From CAZIGK01 sp964538615 (GTDB lineage Bacteria; Pseudomonadota; Alphaproteobacteria; Rickettsiales; RI-342), in NCBI GenBank assembly GCA_964538615.1, contig CAZIGK010000001.1, positions 115,882 to 179,881 on the forward strand: DNA of 64,000 bases. The letters are read 5' to 3'. The notes under the pieces were generated by a model. The model had not been told where the DNA came from. It searched no databases and saw only the letters and a list, made by a program, of their open reading frames with translations. Below are positions 36,779 to 45,679 of this stretch, piece after piece. The stretch's first letter is position 1. Each line of letters begins with the position of its first letter. The position numbers were made by a program, and so were the translations under genes.

Positions 36779-38251
36779 TTAAAAATCAATGTATTGCTCA
36801 TAGGGGTTGTCTATACCATCGCTTCCGGCAAGGTTTTCTTGTGCAAAGGTGCGGGAAAAGTCACTCCCGTAGAGCCAATTGGGTAAGGCGGTAGCCAAAG
36901 CAGGCAGGCAGGCCACGGCACCCAGCATCGCTAATTGCAACCCGATAAAGGGTACCACCCCCCGGTAAATAGATCCTGTACGAATGACCTTGGGAGCAAC
37001 ACCTCGCAAATAAAAAAGGGAAAAGCCAAAAGGGGGTGTTAAAAAACTGGTTTGCAAATTGACTGCGAACATGACGGCCAACCAGACCGGATCTGCCCCT
37101 AACAGCAATAAACCGGGAGCCACCAAAGGCACGACCACATAGGTAATTTCGATGAAATCGAGAAAAAAACCGAGAAAAAACACCACCAGCATCACCAATG
37201 TCATCGCTGCGGGAAGACCGCCCGGCAGATTGGATAGCCATTGCTGCACCATATCTTCCCCTTCCAGCGCACGGAATACCAGTGAGAAAAAGGCCGCGCC
37301 GATGAGGATGGTGAAGATCATGCAGGTCATGCGGGTGGTTTCTCGCATCACGGCTTCCAGTTGATCGCGGTTGAGCTGGCCACGCATGCCCGCCAGCAGC
37401 ATAGCCCCAGCCGCACCGACACCGGCGGCCTCCGTTGCGGTGGCAAAACCAGCCAGAATGGAACCCAGCACCAATAAAACCAGCAGCAACGGCTGTAGCA
37501 CCGCCCGACATGCCGATGCCAGACCATGGCGCAGCACCCGCGCCCGTTCATCGTCTGACATGGCAGGCATGGCTTCTGGGCGCCAATAGGCATAGAGCAC
37601 CAGATACAGACAATACAGCAGCACCAGACCTAAACCGGGCAGCAGGGCGCCCATGAAAATATCTGCCACAGATAAAGGAGCCGGCACCAAAACCTGTCGC
37701 TGCATTTGTGCATTCTGGAAGGCACTGGAAATTTGATCCCCCAACAGGAGTAGCACAATGGACGGCGGAATAATTTGCCCCAGCGTGCCTGCGGCGCATA
37801 TGCTGCCAGTTGCTAGATCTGGCCGATAGCGATTGCGCAGCATGGCCGGTAGGGAAATCAGCCCCATGGTCACCACGGTAGCTCCCACAATACCGGTAGA
37901 CGCGGCAAGTAATGTGCCGACAACCATTACAGACAGGCCAAGGCCACCTTTCACACGCCCCATAAGGGCAGACATGGTTTCCAGCAATTCTTCCGCCAGT
38001 TTGGATTTTTCCAGCATCACCCCCATAAAGATGAACAGTGGCACGGCCAGCAGCAGATCGTTACGCATGGTGCCAAACAAACGGTTAGGAAGGGCGGAAA
38101 AGAACGCGGGCATATCCATGATGCCCATTGCATCCCCCAGTAGGGCAAACAAAACCGAAACCCCCGCCAGCACGAAGGCCACGGGAAAGCCGCTGAGTAA
38201 GACCAGCGCCAGACAGGTGAACAGTAACATGAGCAATGCAATAGAGGTCAT
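36779..38251 (-). CDS. dctM: TRAP transporter large permease
   Basis: The twelve-helix subunit of a tripartite ATP-independent periplasmic transporter, which takes up organic acids with sodium ions. About 490 residues. DctM hallmarks include the N-terminal GFPVAFVLAGVS, VPLFIFMGVMLEKS and GTLGQIIPPSIVLLLLGD blocks. The ATG at 38251 overlaps the dctQ stop (ATGA). No DctP binding protein is adjacent, so the substrate is unknown. Confidence 0.95.
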   Translation of the reverse strand: MTSIALLMLLFTCLALVLLSGFPVAFVLAGVSVLFALLGDAMGIMDMPAFFSALPNRLFGTMRNDLLLAVPLFIFMGVMLEKSKLAEELLETMSALMGRVKGGLGLSVMVVGTLLAASTGIVGATVVTMGLISLPAMLRNRYRPDLATGSICAAGTLGQIIPPSIVLLLLGDQISSAFQNAQMQRQVLVPAPLSVADIFMGALLPGLGLVLLYCLYLVLYAYWRPEAMPAMSDDERARVLRHGLASACRAVLQPLLLVLLVLGSILAGFATATEAAGVGAAGAMLLAGMRGQLNRDQLEAVMRETTRMTCMIFTILIGAAFFSLVFRALEGEDMVQQWLSNLPGGLPAAMTLVMLVVFFLGFFLDFIEITYVVVPLVAPGLLLLGADPVWLAVMFAVNLQTSFLTPPFGFSLFYLRGVAPKVIRTGSIYRGVVPFIGLQLAMLGAVACLPALATALPNWLYGSDFSRTFAQENLAGSDGIDNPYEQYIDF

Positions 38252-38778
38252 GGAAGGGGATGACTTTCCGGGACGGTGCGATAGCGCCAATGGTGCATGG
38301 CTTTGAGAAACTGGCTAACCCCTTGTAGCGTCAGCAGGGTGCAGGCCAAAAGAGGCATGGTTTTCAGGAGGAAAACGCCGGGCATGCCAAGATATTCCGA
38401 CGAGCCTTCCCAAATGCGCCAGGATTCACGAACGAAAGGCCAGCTATACCACGCAATGGCGGCACACATAGGCCAGAGTAGCAGCAGGATACCCGCCATT
38501 TCCACCCCGGCTTTCAAGCGGGGAGAAAAAGAGTCCTGTAGAATATCCACCCTCACATGTCCCTGCACCAGATAGGTATAGCCCATGGCAAGGAGAAACA
38601 GGATACTGTTCATGAAATAGAGGATTTCCTGCTCCCAGGGCATCCCTGCCTGAAACAGGTAGCGACGAAGAACATTGCTGGCCGTCATGAGCACCATGGC
38701 TATGGTTAGCCAACTGACCAGAGCGCCGATGTGCCTGTTCAGCCAGTCTATACGGTTTACCAGCCTCTCCCCCCACAT
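38248..38778 (-). CDS. dctQ: TRAP transporter small permease
   Basis: A 176-residue four-helix protein of the DctQ family, with the usual early WLTIAMVLMTASNVLRRYLF and WEQEILYFMNS segments. Partner of the DctM protein encoded next. It starts only two bases after the carbonic anhydrase stop, so it belongs to the same transcript. Confidence 0.9.
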   Translation of the reverse strand: MWGERLVNRIDWLNRHIGALVSWLTIAMVLMTASNVLRRYLFQAGMPWEQEILYFMNSILFLLAMGYTYLVQGHVRVDILQDSFSPRLKAGVEMAGILLLLWPMCAAIAWYSWPFVRESWRIWEGSSEYLGMPGVFLLKTMPLLACTLLTLQGVSQFLKAMHHWRYRTVPESHPLP

Positions 38779-38780
38779 GG

Positions 38781-39413
38781 TCAGGCGGTCTTTGCCTGAC
38801 GGAGCAAGGGAGATTCCAGCTCCAGTAGGGGTTTGATGATGCCGCTGGCCATATCATAAACCCAGCCATGCAACAGGGGAACTTTCCCGCGTTTCCAGGC
38901 GTCTTGAATGACAGGGGTTTCTGCCAGATGGTGAAGTTGGGTTTCCACGTTATATTCCACCAATCGGTTCACCCGTTGCGGTTCATCGGTTATGCGGTCC
39001 AATTCTTCTTTATGTTGCTGATATACTTTACGAATATGCTCCAGCCATTGCTCAATCACATCAAATGAAGTGTGTTGCATGGCAGCCTGAATACCGCCAC
39101 AGCCATAGTGACCGCAGACAATGACATGTTTCACCTGTAGCACATTCACCGCATATTCCAGCACGCTGAGCAGGTTAATATCCGTTGCCACAACCATATT
39201 GGCGATATTGCGATGGATAAAAATTTCCCCGGAGCGGGCGTGGGTGATTTCATCCGGCGCGACACGGCTATCTGAACAGCCAATCCACAGAAAATCCGGC
39301 TTTTGGCCTTTGGAAAGCCGATCAAAGAACTGCGGGTCATTCTCCAGCATTTCGGCTGCCCAGGCCTTATTTTCCAGCAAAAGTTGTTCATGACGCTGCA
39401 TTGTATAACTCAT
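38781..39413 (-). CDS. can: Beta-class carbonic anhydrase
   Basis: Interconverts CO2 and bicarbonate. Zinc ligands C46 (in GCSDSR), H102 and C105 (in CGHYGCGG), with D48 and R50 as the dyad, are all present; 210 residues. It overlaps the end of the SulP gene by 26 bases. SulP-carbonic anhydrase pairs are common and point to bicarbonate uptake or pH control. An in-frame ATG at 39401 is an alternative start. Confidence 0.96.
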   Translation of the reverse strand: MSYTMQRHEQLLLENKAWAAEMLENDPQFFDRLSKGQKPDFLWIGCSDSRVAPDEITHARSGEIFIHRNIANMVVATDINLLSVLEYAVNVLQVKHVIVCGHYGCGGIQAAMQHTSFDVIEQWLEHIRKVYQQHKEELDRITDEPQRVNRLVEYNVETQLHHLAETPVIQDAWKRGKVPLLHGWVYDMASGIIKPLLELESPLLRQAKTA

Positions 39414-40965
39414 TCAGGAAAGGGTTGGTTTTAGCCTCAGGGTTTTGTTTGAACCGCGCCCGGATAGAGCGGCTTTTGCATACGCCTATATAATCTTGCA
39501 AAATCTCGACATTATCCAGATCTATATAATTAGCGCGGGTGAGGTCGATGAGAAGGTTAGAGCTATCTGGAATAGTATCCAGAAGGCTTTTTAGTTCGTA
39601 CTTATGGATGAAAAACAGGTCTTTTTTTGCGCGTAGCAAATAATTTTTGCCGTCTTGTGTCAGGGTTAGCGCAGAACGGAAGTTTTGCTGAATCACAAAA
39701 ATAATGCCCACCAGCACCCCAATAGCAATGCCAACCAGCAGATCGGTAAGGAGAATTGCGGTAATAGTGACAACAAAAGGCACGATATGCGTGGGGCCTT
39801 TCACCCATTTATCCCGGAAAATGGCAGGACGGGTGAGTTTATAGCCCACCACGATGAGAACCGCCGCCAGAGATGCCAGCGGAATGAGATTAAGCAGCTT
39901 GGGGATAGAAATGACGGAAACCAGCAGCAACCAACCATGGCTGAAAGCAGACAGACGCGTGCGGCCACCTGCTGTAATATTGGCAGAACTGCGCACAATG
40001 ACCGAGGTAATAGGCAAGCCACCCAACATACCGGAGACGATATTACCAATGCCCTGCGCCACCAGCTCCCGGTTGGTGGGAGTCACGCGTTTGTAGGGAT
40101 CCAGCTTATCGACTGCTTCAATGCTGAGCAGGGTTTCCACGCTGGCAACCAGTGCAAGGGTAATGGCCACAGCCCATAGGGTTTCATTTTGCCATTGGCT
40201 GAAATCCGGAAAGTGCAGGTGTTGCGAGAACTCTTGCAGGGAGCGGCTGACAGGCACGGACACCAGATGCTCTGCGGAAAGGGCATAGCCGGGGGCATAC
40301 GCGATGAGCAGGCCATTGACCATGGCGCCAAACAGTACAATCACCAAAGGACCCGGAAGGTAGCGGAATATGTTGGTGCAGGTAGGCTGAAACTTATCCC
40401 ACCAGAAAAGAAACACCACGGAGACGAACGCAATGCCAGTGGCGGCAGGAGACATATACGACAGCATATGCAGAAGTGAGGAGAAGGTGTTGCTACCGTC
40501 ATGGTGCCAGAAACTACTCACCCCTTCCGGGTGGACATCATAGCCCACGGCATGGGGAATTTGTTTCAGGATGAGGATAAGACCAATGGCGGCCAGCATG
40601 CCTTTAATAACGGAAGAAGGGATAAAATGCCCGATAATACCAGCTTTGCAGATTCCCATGATGATTTGCAACAGACCCGCCAGAACGACAGCCGCCAAAA
40701 ATATTTCATAGGAGGGGAGATCCTGTATGGCAGCAAGGACAATAACCGTCAGGCCGGCGGCAGGCCCGCTGACACTCAGCGACGCCCGGCTGATACTGCT
40801 GACGACCACACCGCCAACCACACCGGAGATAAGCCCCGCGAACAACGGCGCACCGGATGCAAGCGCAATTCCCAAACACAGAGGCAATGCCACCAAAAAG
40901 ACAACCAAGGAGGCTGGAAGGTCATAACGCCATTGATTCCACATGGTAAATGACCGATACGGCAT
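39388..40965 (-). CDS. SulP-family anion (probably bicarbonate) transporter
   Basis: An inner-membrane transporter with about twelve helices and a C-terminal STAS domain (from about residue 430; LIDLTRANYIDLDNVEIL). The N-terminal DLPASLVVFLVALPLCLGIA is typical of SulP proteins linked to carbonic anhydrase. The ATG at 40965 follows AAAAGG; in-frame starts at 41022 (ATG) or 41031 (TTG) are possible. It lies just downstream of recO and overlaps the carbonic anhydrase gene, which supports bicarbonate rather than sulfate as substrate. Confidence 0.9.
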   Translation of the reverse strand: MPYRSFTMWNQWRYDLPASLVVFLVALPLCLGIALASGAPLFAGLISGVVGGVVVSSISRASLSVSGPAAGLTVIVLAAIQDLPSYEIFLAAVVLAGLLQIIMGICKAGIIGHFIPSSVIKGMLAAIGLILILKQIPHAVGYDVHPEGVSSFWHHDGSNTFSSLLHMLSYMSPAATGIAFVSVVFLFWWDKFQPTCTNIFRYLPGPLVIVLFGAMVNGLLIAYAPGYALSAEHLVSVPVSRSLQEFSQHLHFPDFSQWQNETLWAVAITLALVASVETLLSIEAVDKLDPYKRVTPTNRELVAQGIGNIVSGMLGGLPITSVIVRSSANITAGGRTRLSAFSHGWLLLVSVISIPKLLNLIPLASLAAVLIVVGYKLTRPAIFRDKWVKGPTHIVPFVVTITAILLTDLLVGIAIGVLVGIIFVIQQNFRSALTLTQDGKNYLLRAKKDLFFIHKYELKSLLDTIPDSSNLLIDLTRANYIDLDNVEILQDYIGVCKSRSIRARFKQNPEAKTNPFLNELYNAAS

Positions 40966-41043
40966 AGGCCTTTTGTTCCCCTCGTAATGATACTGGCTTT
41001 CATCTTTACTGGCTGGCCGCATGGATTGCAAGCCCGCAACGTT

Positions 41044-41793
41044 TCATAGGTTCAGCTTTTGCAGCCATTCCGCACGGATGGCAGGCAGATGCTTCCCTTG
41101 GGGCTGATAGACCCATTGTTCCAGAAAATAACCACTGACGCGAAGGGATTCTGCGCATTCCTGCATCGTTAAATGTTTGTTTTCAGAGTCATTTGCCCGC
41201 AACGTGACTGGCAGGGGAAGTAACTTTGCGTGGTAGGGCAAGCCCGCCTGCTGACTCACTGCACGGCCACTGCGGGGCGAAAGATAGGTCAAGTGCTCTG
41301 TGATGCCTGTGGCGGCACATTCTGAGACATCCAGTGCGTAGCCCAGTTCTTGCAGCAGCAGCATTTCCCACTGACAATAGTTAGCCAGCCAGAGAATGAC
41401 ATGGCTGGCATGTTGTGCCATGGATTGCAGGCATGCCTGTGTCTGTGTGTATAAATGGGGGTAGGCATAGCGTTCTGGCAGTTGATCCTGCAGCATACGG
41501 CACATGCCTTGCAAGGCAAGGAGTGTCATGGGCGAAGCCATGCAGGAAGCTGCAAAAAGCTGTTCAGCTTCCAGAGTGAAGTGCCCAAGCTGGTCTTCCA
41601 ACCGTGCCGACCATTGACCTTGCAGGCTATTTCCCGGTTGCAACAAGGGACGCAAACGCTTGCCAAAACCACCTTTTACCATGCCAGCCATTACCCCTTT
41701 CTCGGCAGTGAAGAGGCGGGCGATGCAACTGGTATCCCCATAGGCGTGGGTGGTGAGGACGATGCCGTGGACTTCCCAGTGCATGGTGTTCAT
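41044..41793 (-). CDS. recO: DNA repair protein RecO
   Basis: Mediator that loads RecA at gaps with RecR. The N-terminal OB fold (WEVHGIVLTTHAYGDTSCIARLFTAEKGVMAGMVKG pattern) and the helical C-terminal domain are clear; 249 residues. In many Alphaproteobacteria recO follows era; here it is 17 kb away and heads a different gene run. Preceded by an intrinsic terminator of the upstream gene. Confidence 0.93.
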   Translation of the reverse strand: MNTMHWEVHGIVLTTHAYGDTSCIARLFTAEKGVMAGMVKGGFGKRLRPLLQPGNSLQGQWSARLEDQLGHFTLEAEQLFAASCMASPMTLLALQGMCRMLQDQLPERYAYPHLYTQTQACLQSMAQHASHVILWLANYCQWEMLLLQELGYALDVSECAATGITEHLTYLSPRSGRAVSQQAGLPYHAKLLPLPVTLRANDSENKHLTMQECAESLRVSGYFLEQWVYQPQGKHLPAIRAEWLQKLNL

Positions 41794-41876
41794 GATGCCT
41801 GTTGTTTATGAGAACGTGCCATGCATTGGTAGCGACAGATACCGAGTGACTCAAGAGATTCCGTGGTGAGAGACAT

Positions 41877-41912
41877 AAAAAAAGGCGGAGCCAAAAGGCT
41901 CCGCCTAAAAAA
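41877..41912 (-). terminator. Strong intrinsic terminator of the FAD/NAD(P)-binding protein gene
   Basis: AGGCGGAGCC (41883-41892), AAAA loop, GGCTCCGCCT (41897-41906), a perfect ten-base GC-rich stem. Read on the minus strand it is followed by a run of seven U residues, so it ends transcripts of the gene that stops at 41929. Confidence 0.9.
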
Positions 41913-41928
41913 GAAGAGAGAGGAGATA

Positions 41929-44280
41929 TTACGCCACAGCTGCTTCCGTACCTTGTAGCAGATGTTTCAGTTGTTCCCTGAGTACGTTTTGCAGCATACG
42001 GGCGTCCGGATGGCGACGGCATACATGGCCGTGTTCAAGCGCGTGTGCGTCTACTGCGTCTGCTGCACGATTTGCCAGCGTATAACTGTTGCCGGCACTT
42101 TGGCTAAGCGGGCGGGGAGCCACAGGGCCGACCACATAGAGGTTTGGCAGGAAGCTGGCTCCCTTTGCCACGTCATCATCTGCTTTGCGGCCAAGGCGTG
42201 CGGTTTCAGGACACACAACCAGACCATTAGATCCAGAACTGATGATATTGTTTTTGATACTGTATGCAAGAGGGCCTGTGGGAAGGGTATCCAGATTGGT
42301 GTTTTGTCCTGTGGCGTCAATCATGACGTTACCGGTAATGACATCACCTGCCTGGGTTTTGTAAGTGAAGGTGGCCTGACCTTCTTGTACCTTAACCTCC
42401 TGTTCGTAGCCGCGCCCCAGCGTTTGCATGCTGAGGATGCCTGCATCCATGAGGGCTTTCAGGAACAGGCCGGATTCCAGCGGCATAGCCTGAATAATGC
42501 CCGCAAACCAGCCTTTCTGGCTATTGGCGACTTTCGTTTCTGCCTCTGTAAAATAATCCGACGCATTGTTCAAAGGCTGGCGCATTTGCGTGATGATATC
42601 AAAAAAGGCACTGGAACCATTGAAGTGCTGGCCATTGCCTGCCAGTGCGCTGGCGATGGAGGCATCAAACAGGGCTTTTTGTACGCCCGCATTCGTGATC
42701 TCCGGATGGGATTGTAACAAAAACGCTCGAGCGACTTCATATTGGTTCTGCAAATCAAACAGGTAACCTAGCTTTTCCGCATCCGTCTCCAGTGCAAAGC
42801 GATCCAGATTGGAGGATGTATCTAATACGGCATCCAAAGTCACGTATGGTTCGTTGCCCAATTCCTTCTGTAATGCGCGCCAGGACTGTTCTAATTTGAC
42901 TTTTGCTTCGGGACTTAGATCCGTATAGGCGGCAGTAACATCTACCCCCTCTGGCGCAGAAGCGGCTAGCGCATCTGGCTGCTGCGTTGTATTGTTCTGA
43001 TAGGTTTGCATCATGGTCTCGGCTTCTTCAGCGGAAATCGAGTAGGCTTGTTGAATTTCCCGAAGCAGAAGATTGGCAATCTCTAACGGAAAATTGAACT
43101 CTTCACCCGCCTTCCGGCGCGCAATCAGTTGATTGATAGCGTCCGGCGTGTAGATGGTGTTTTCATAGTGATTCTCACGGGTCGGCGGAAGCACATGGGG
43201 CAAGCCGTTGCTACGTGCCACCATGGTAATAGCACCTTGCAATTGCTCCAAGGTGACGCCTTCATTCAGAACAAGTTCGTAACCAATGATACCAACAACA
43301 TCCTCTTTTTCACCATTAGCTGGATCCGGAATCTTGAGATTACCTCCTTCATTTTCTGGATCCCTTAAAAAATGTCCCTCTGGATCCTGCATAGGGCGAA
43401 CAGCGTAGACTGGCTTCATATGGCCTATACCCTGCACTATTCCCCGCAGCACATCTACGGCACTTAACGCAGCCCCTTGCAGGATGACGGTATTGCCATT
43501 GGCCAACACATCCCGATATTGTGAAACCGGATATGCTGGGAAATAGGCATTGGCTGCCTCTGCTGCCTTAAACTGTTTGGGGGTTTCTGTTTTCCAGTGC
43601 CCGGTTGCCAAGACCAGATCGCTGACAGTGAATTCCTGCTGCTCACCCGTAGGCTGAAGATTGGCATCCAACTTATTGGCCGTAACGTGCCAGCCCTTTT
43701 GGGTTTGATGGGGTTCCTGCACTTCGCAATGATCGCATACTTTCAGTTTAATACCGTATTGTTGTTTATGGCACGCCTCAGCCACATGCATCAGAAGTTT
43801 CGACTGATCTTTCATGTAAGCGCCGAAGAGAGTGCGCGGATGCATGGCTTGAGGATCATGCATTTTTTTGATGAATTCCTGACGCTCCGAGGGATCTATT
43901 ATGTTTCTGTTATTCGCCTGCTCTTCTGCATGCTCTACGCACCAGGTATGAAACCCTTTAAATATCTCTCGGTTAGGGTCCACCGCTTCAATACCCGGAA
44001 TATGGCCATAAAGATCCATATAATCCGCGGCTACATTCAGCAAATCTGTATCTGACATTTCGGAACCGTAGGGATAGCCGGCACCAAAGTCTTCTCTCGC
44101 GTTGCGTCCCATCCAAACGATGTTTTTGTCCGGTGAGTCTGCATAATGTTCAGGATCAGCAATGTGAGCAAGTTTGCGTATCAACAGGGTTGCTACAGTG
44201 ACGGTACCACTGACACCATCCCCAACAACACCAACTACCGGTGACTGTTTTCTGGTCGAAGAAGGAGACATTCGCTGCAT
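41929..44280 (-). CDS. Large FAD/NAD(P)-binding oxidoreductase-like protein with an inserted helical region
   Basis: A 783-residue cytosolic protein. The N-terminal Rossmann motif GDGVSG (GxGxxG, residues 20-25) follows PVVGVV; a later DLVLATGHW near 240 and the C-terminal VMIDATGQNT and NLYVVGPVAPR...SAGNSYTLANRAADAV blocks are those of NAD_binding_9 or HpnW-like flavoproteins. About 250 central residues (450-620) are helical and unlike ordinary members. ATG at 44280 has AAAGG upstream. Isolated between terminators; substrate unknown. Confidence 0.75.
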   Translation of the reverse strand: MQRMSPSSTRKQSPVVGVVGDGVSGTVTVATLLIRKLAHIADPEHYADSPDKNIVWMGRNAREDFGAGYPYGSEMSDTDLLNVAADYMDLYGHIPGIEAVDPNREIFKGFHTWCVEHAEEQANNRNIIDPSERQEFIKKMHDPQAMHPRTLFGAYMKDQSKLLMHVAEACHKQQYGIKLKVCDHCEVQEPHQTQKGWHVTANKLDANLQPTGEQQEFTVSDLVLATGHWKTETPKQFKAAEAANAYFPAYPVSQYRDVLANGNTVILQGAALSAVDVLRGIVQGIGHMKPVYAVRPMQDPEGHFLRDPENEGGNLKIPDPANGEKEDVVGIIGYELVLNEGVTLEQLQGAITMVARSNGLPHVLPPTRENHYENTIYTPDAINQLIARRKAGEEFNFPLEIANLLLREIQQAYSISAEEAETMMQTYQNNTTQQPDALAASAPEGVDVTAAYTDLSPEAKVKLEQSWRALQKELGNEPYVTLDAVLDTSSNLDRFALETDAEKLGYLFDLQNQYEVARAFLLQSHPEITNAGVQKALFDASIASALAGNGQHFNGSSAFFDIITQMRQPLNNASDYFTEAETKVANSQKGWFAGIIQAMPLESGLFLKALMDAGILSMQTLGRGYEQEVKVQEGQATFTYKTQAGDVITGNVMIDATGQNTNLDTLPTGPLAYSIKNNIISSGSNGLVVCPETARLGRKADDDVAKGASFLPNLYVVGPVAPRPLSQSAGNSYTLANRAADAVDAHALEHGHVCRRHPDARMLQNVLREQLKHLLQGTEAAVA

Positions 44281-44434
44281 AAAATATACCTTTAAATCCA
44301 AATAGTATCCAGACACAACGCGGTGCTGGCAGACAACCGTGCTTTCTGAGGATAGTTATGCCTGCGTTTTATGACGGAGGCATGACGATTCCATGAAATT
44401 TTCGGGGCATTTTTACGTCATTTTTATGACAGCA

Positions 44435-45334
44435 TTACCCATCCTGAGAGGACGTGAGGATGAACCGCAATATGGCATCCCTCTCGTGGGAGGTCATGAG
44501 AGCAGGGGCGTGCCCAGCATTCGGCACCTCTACAGACTGTAGGCGCGGGCGATGCTGTGACATGTGCCTGACAATCTCTTTGGTTAAGAGACCCGAACGC
44601 TCCCCACGGATAACCATCACCGGACACGTGATCTCTGCCCAGAGTGGCCAGAGATTGACATCCTCCATCTGTTTGGGGGTGCCGTCTGCTTCCTGAAAAG
44701 GTTTGGCGATGGCAGGATCATAAGCGAGGCGCAGCATGCCCCCCTCCCCTATCTGAAAAGCATGCCGCTGCAAATGCTGCCAGCAATCATCCTGTGGGGG
44801 GATGCCAAAGTCCCGCAGGCGGACTTTCAAATAACGCAAAGCGGCTTCTGCGTCCGGAAAAGTGGGTTCCCTGCCGACATATTGCCCTATGCCGCTCAAT
44901 GCATCAGCTGGTACAAAGGGTCCGACATCATTCAGTACCAGTTTATGGATACGTTTGGGGTTGGTTGCGGACAGCATCATGCCGATTAGCCCTCCCATGG
45001 AGGTGCCTATCCAGTCAACGGAGGTGATGCCCAGCTCTGTCAGCCAATGCTCTATGAGTAGTAGATAGTATGGGTAACTATACGCGGCCGGATCCTGCAA
45101 CCAATCGCTTTGGCCTCTGCCCGGCATATCGGGCGCCAATACCCAGTGGGTGTGGCTAAGGTCTTCTGCCAGAACCGCAAAATCCTGTCCGTTACGGGTC
45201 AACCCGTGCAAGCAGATGGCAACCCGCCCATGGTTAGGACTACCCCATTGATGGCATGCCATGCGAATGGCTCCATGCTGCTGCAAGGGGTCTGGTAAGG
45301 TATAAAACTCTGTTCGTCCGGGGTTGAGAGGCAT
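44435..45334 (-). CDS. Alpha/beta hydrolase
   Basis: A 299-residue serine hydrolase with the oxyanion CLHGLTRNG block (41-49), nucleophile S112 in GTSMGG, and the catalytic histidine H275 in NAGHAPAL. The acid residue is probably D224-D246 region, not assigned. Substrate cannot be inferred; the gene is a single unit with a long leader upstream. Confidence 0.88.
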   Translation of the reverse strand: MPLNPGRTEFYTLPDPLQQHGAIRMACHQWGSPNHGRVAICLHGLTRNGQDFAVLAEDLSHTHWVLAPDMPGRGQSDWLQDPAAYSYPYYLLLIEHWLTELGITSVDWIGTSMGGLIGMMLSATNPKRIHKLVLNDVGPFVPADALSGIGQYVGREPTFPDAEAALRYLKVRLRDFGIPPQDDCWQHLQRHAFQIGEGGMLRLAYDPAIAKPFQEADGTPKQMEDVNLWPLWAEITCPVMVIRGERSGLLTKEIVRHMSQHRPRLQSVEVPNAGHAPALMTSHERDAILRFILTSSQDG

Positions 45335-45679
45335 GAATATAAGGCTCCGTTAGAGTCAACAAGCCATAGCACACGATGGAACCGCTGCAAAGAGATTGCG
45401 CAAGGACTGCCTATGGCGAAAGCACGCTCCATTGGGGGTTGCATTGTAGCATCTCTTATTGCGGCCATTAGTTTTTTGCATGGAAAAAAAACACATTAGA
45501 CACCTGTCATGTCACAGGCGAAGGTCAAGCAGTTTTTTTTGTTCAAACCCTCAAAAAAACTGCGCTTTTGCACAGTATGTAACCAGTGTTGTAACAAAAG
45601 TTTCACGAAGGCATCCTATGCTTAATTTGCATGGTGGACACTACCTGTGCGCAACCCTGACTCTCTCATAAGGATATTT
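45335..45679. other. 345-base intergenic region with A/T-rich hairpin
   Basis: Divergent leader between the alpha/beta hydrolase and the 828-residue orphan. It holds an 11-base-pair inverted repeat, GCAGTTTTTTT (45529-45539) with AAAAAAACTGC (45553-45563), and a smaller hairpin just before it (CCTGT...ACAGG near 45503). No gene seen. A TTGCAC box about 80 bases before the orphan start may be its -35, with TGTAAC sixteen bases on, both weak. Confidence 0.45.
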
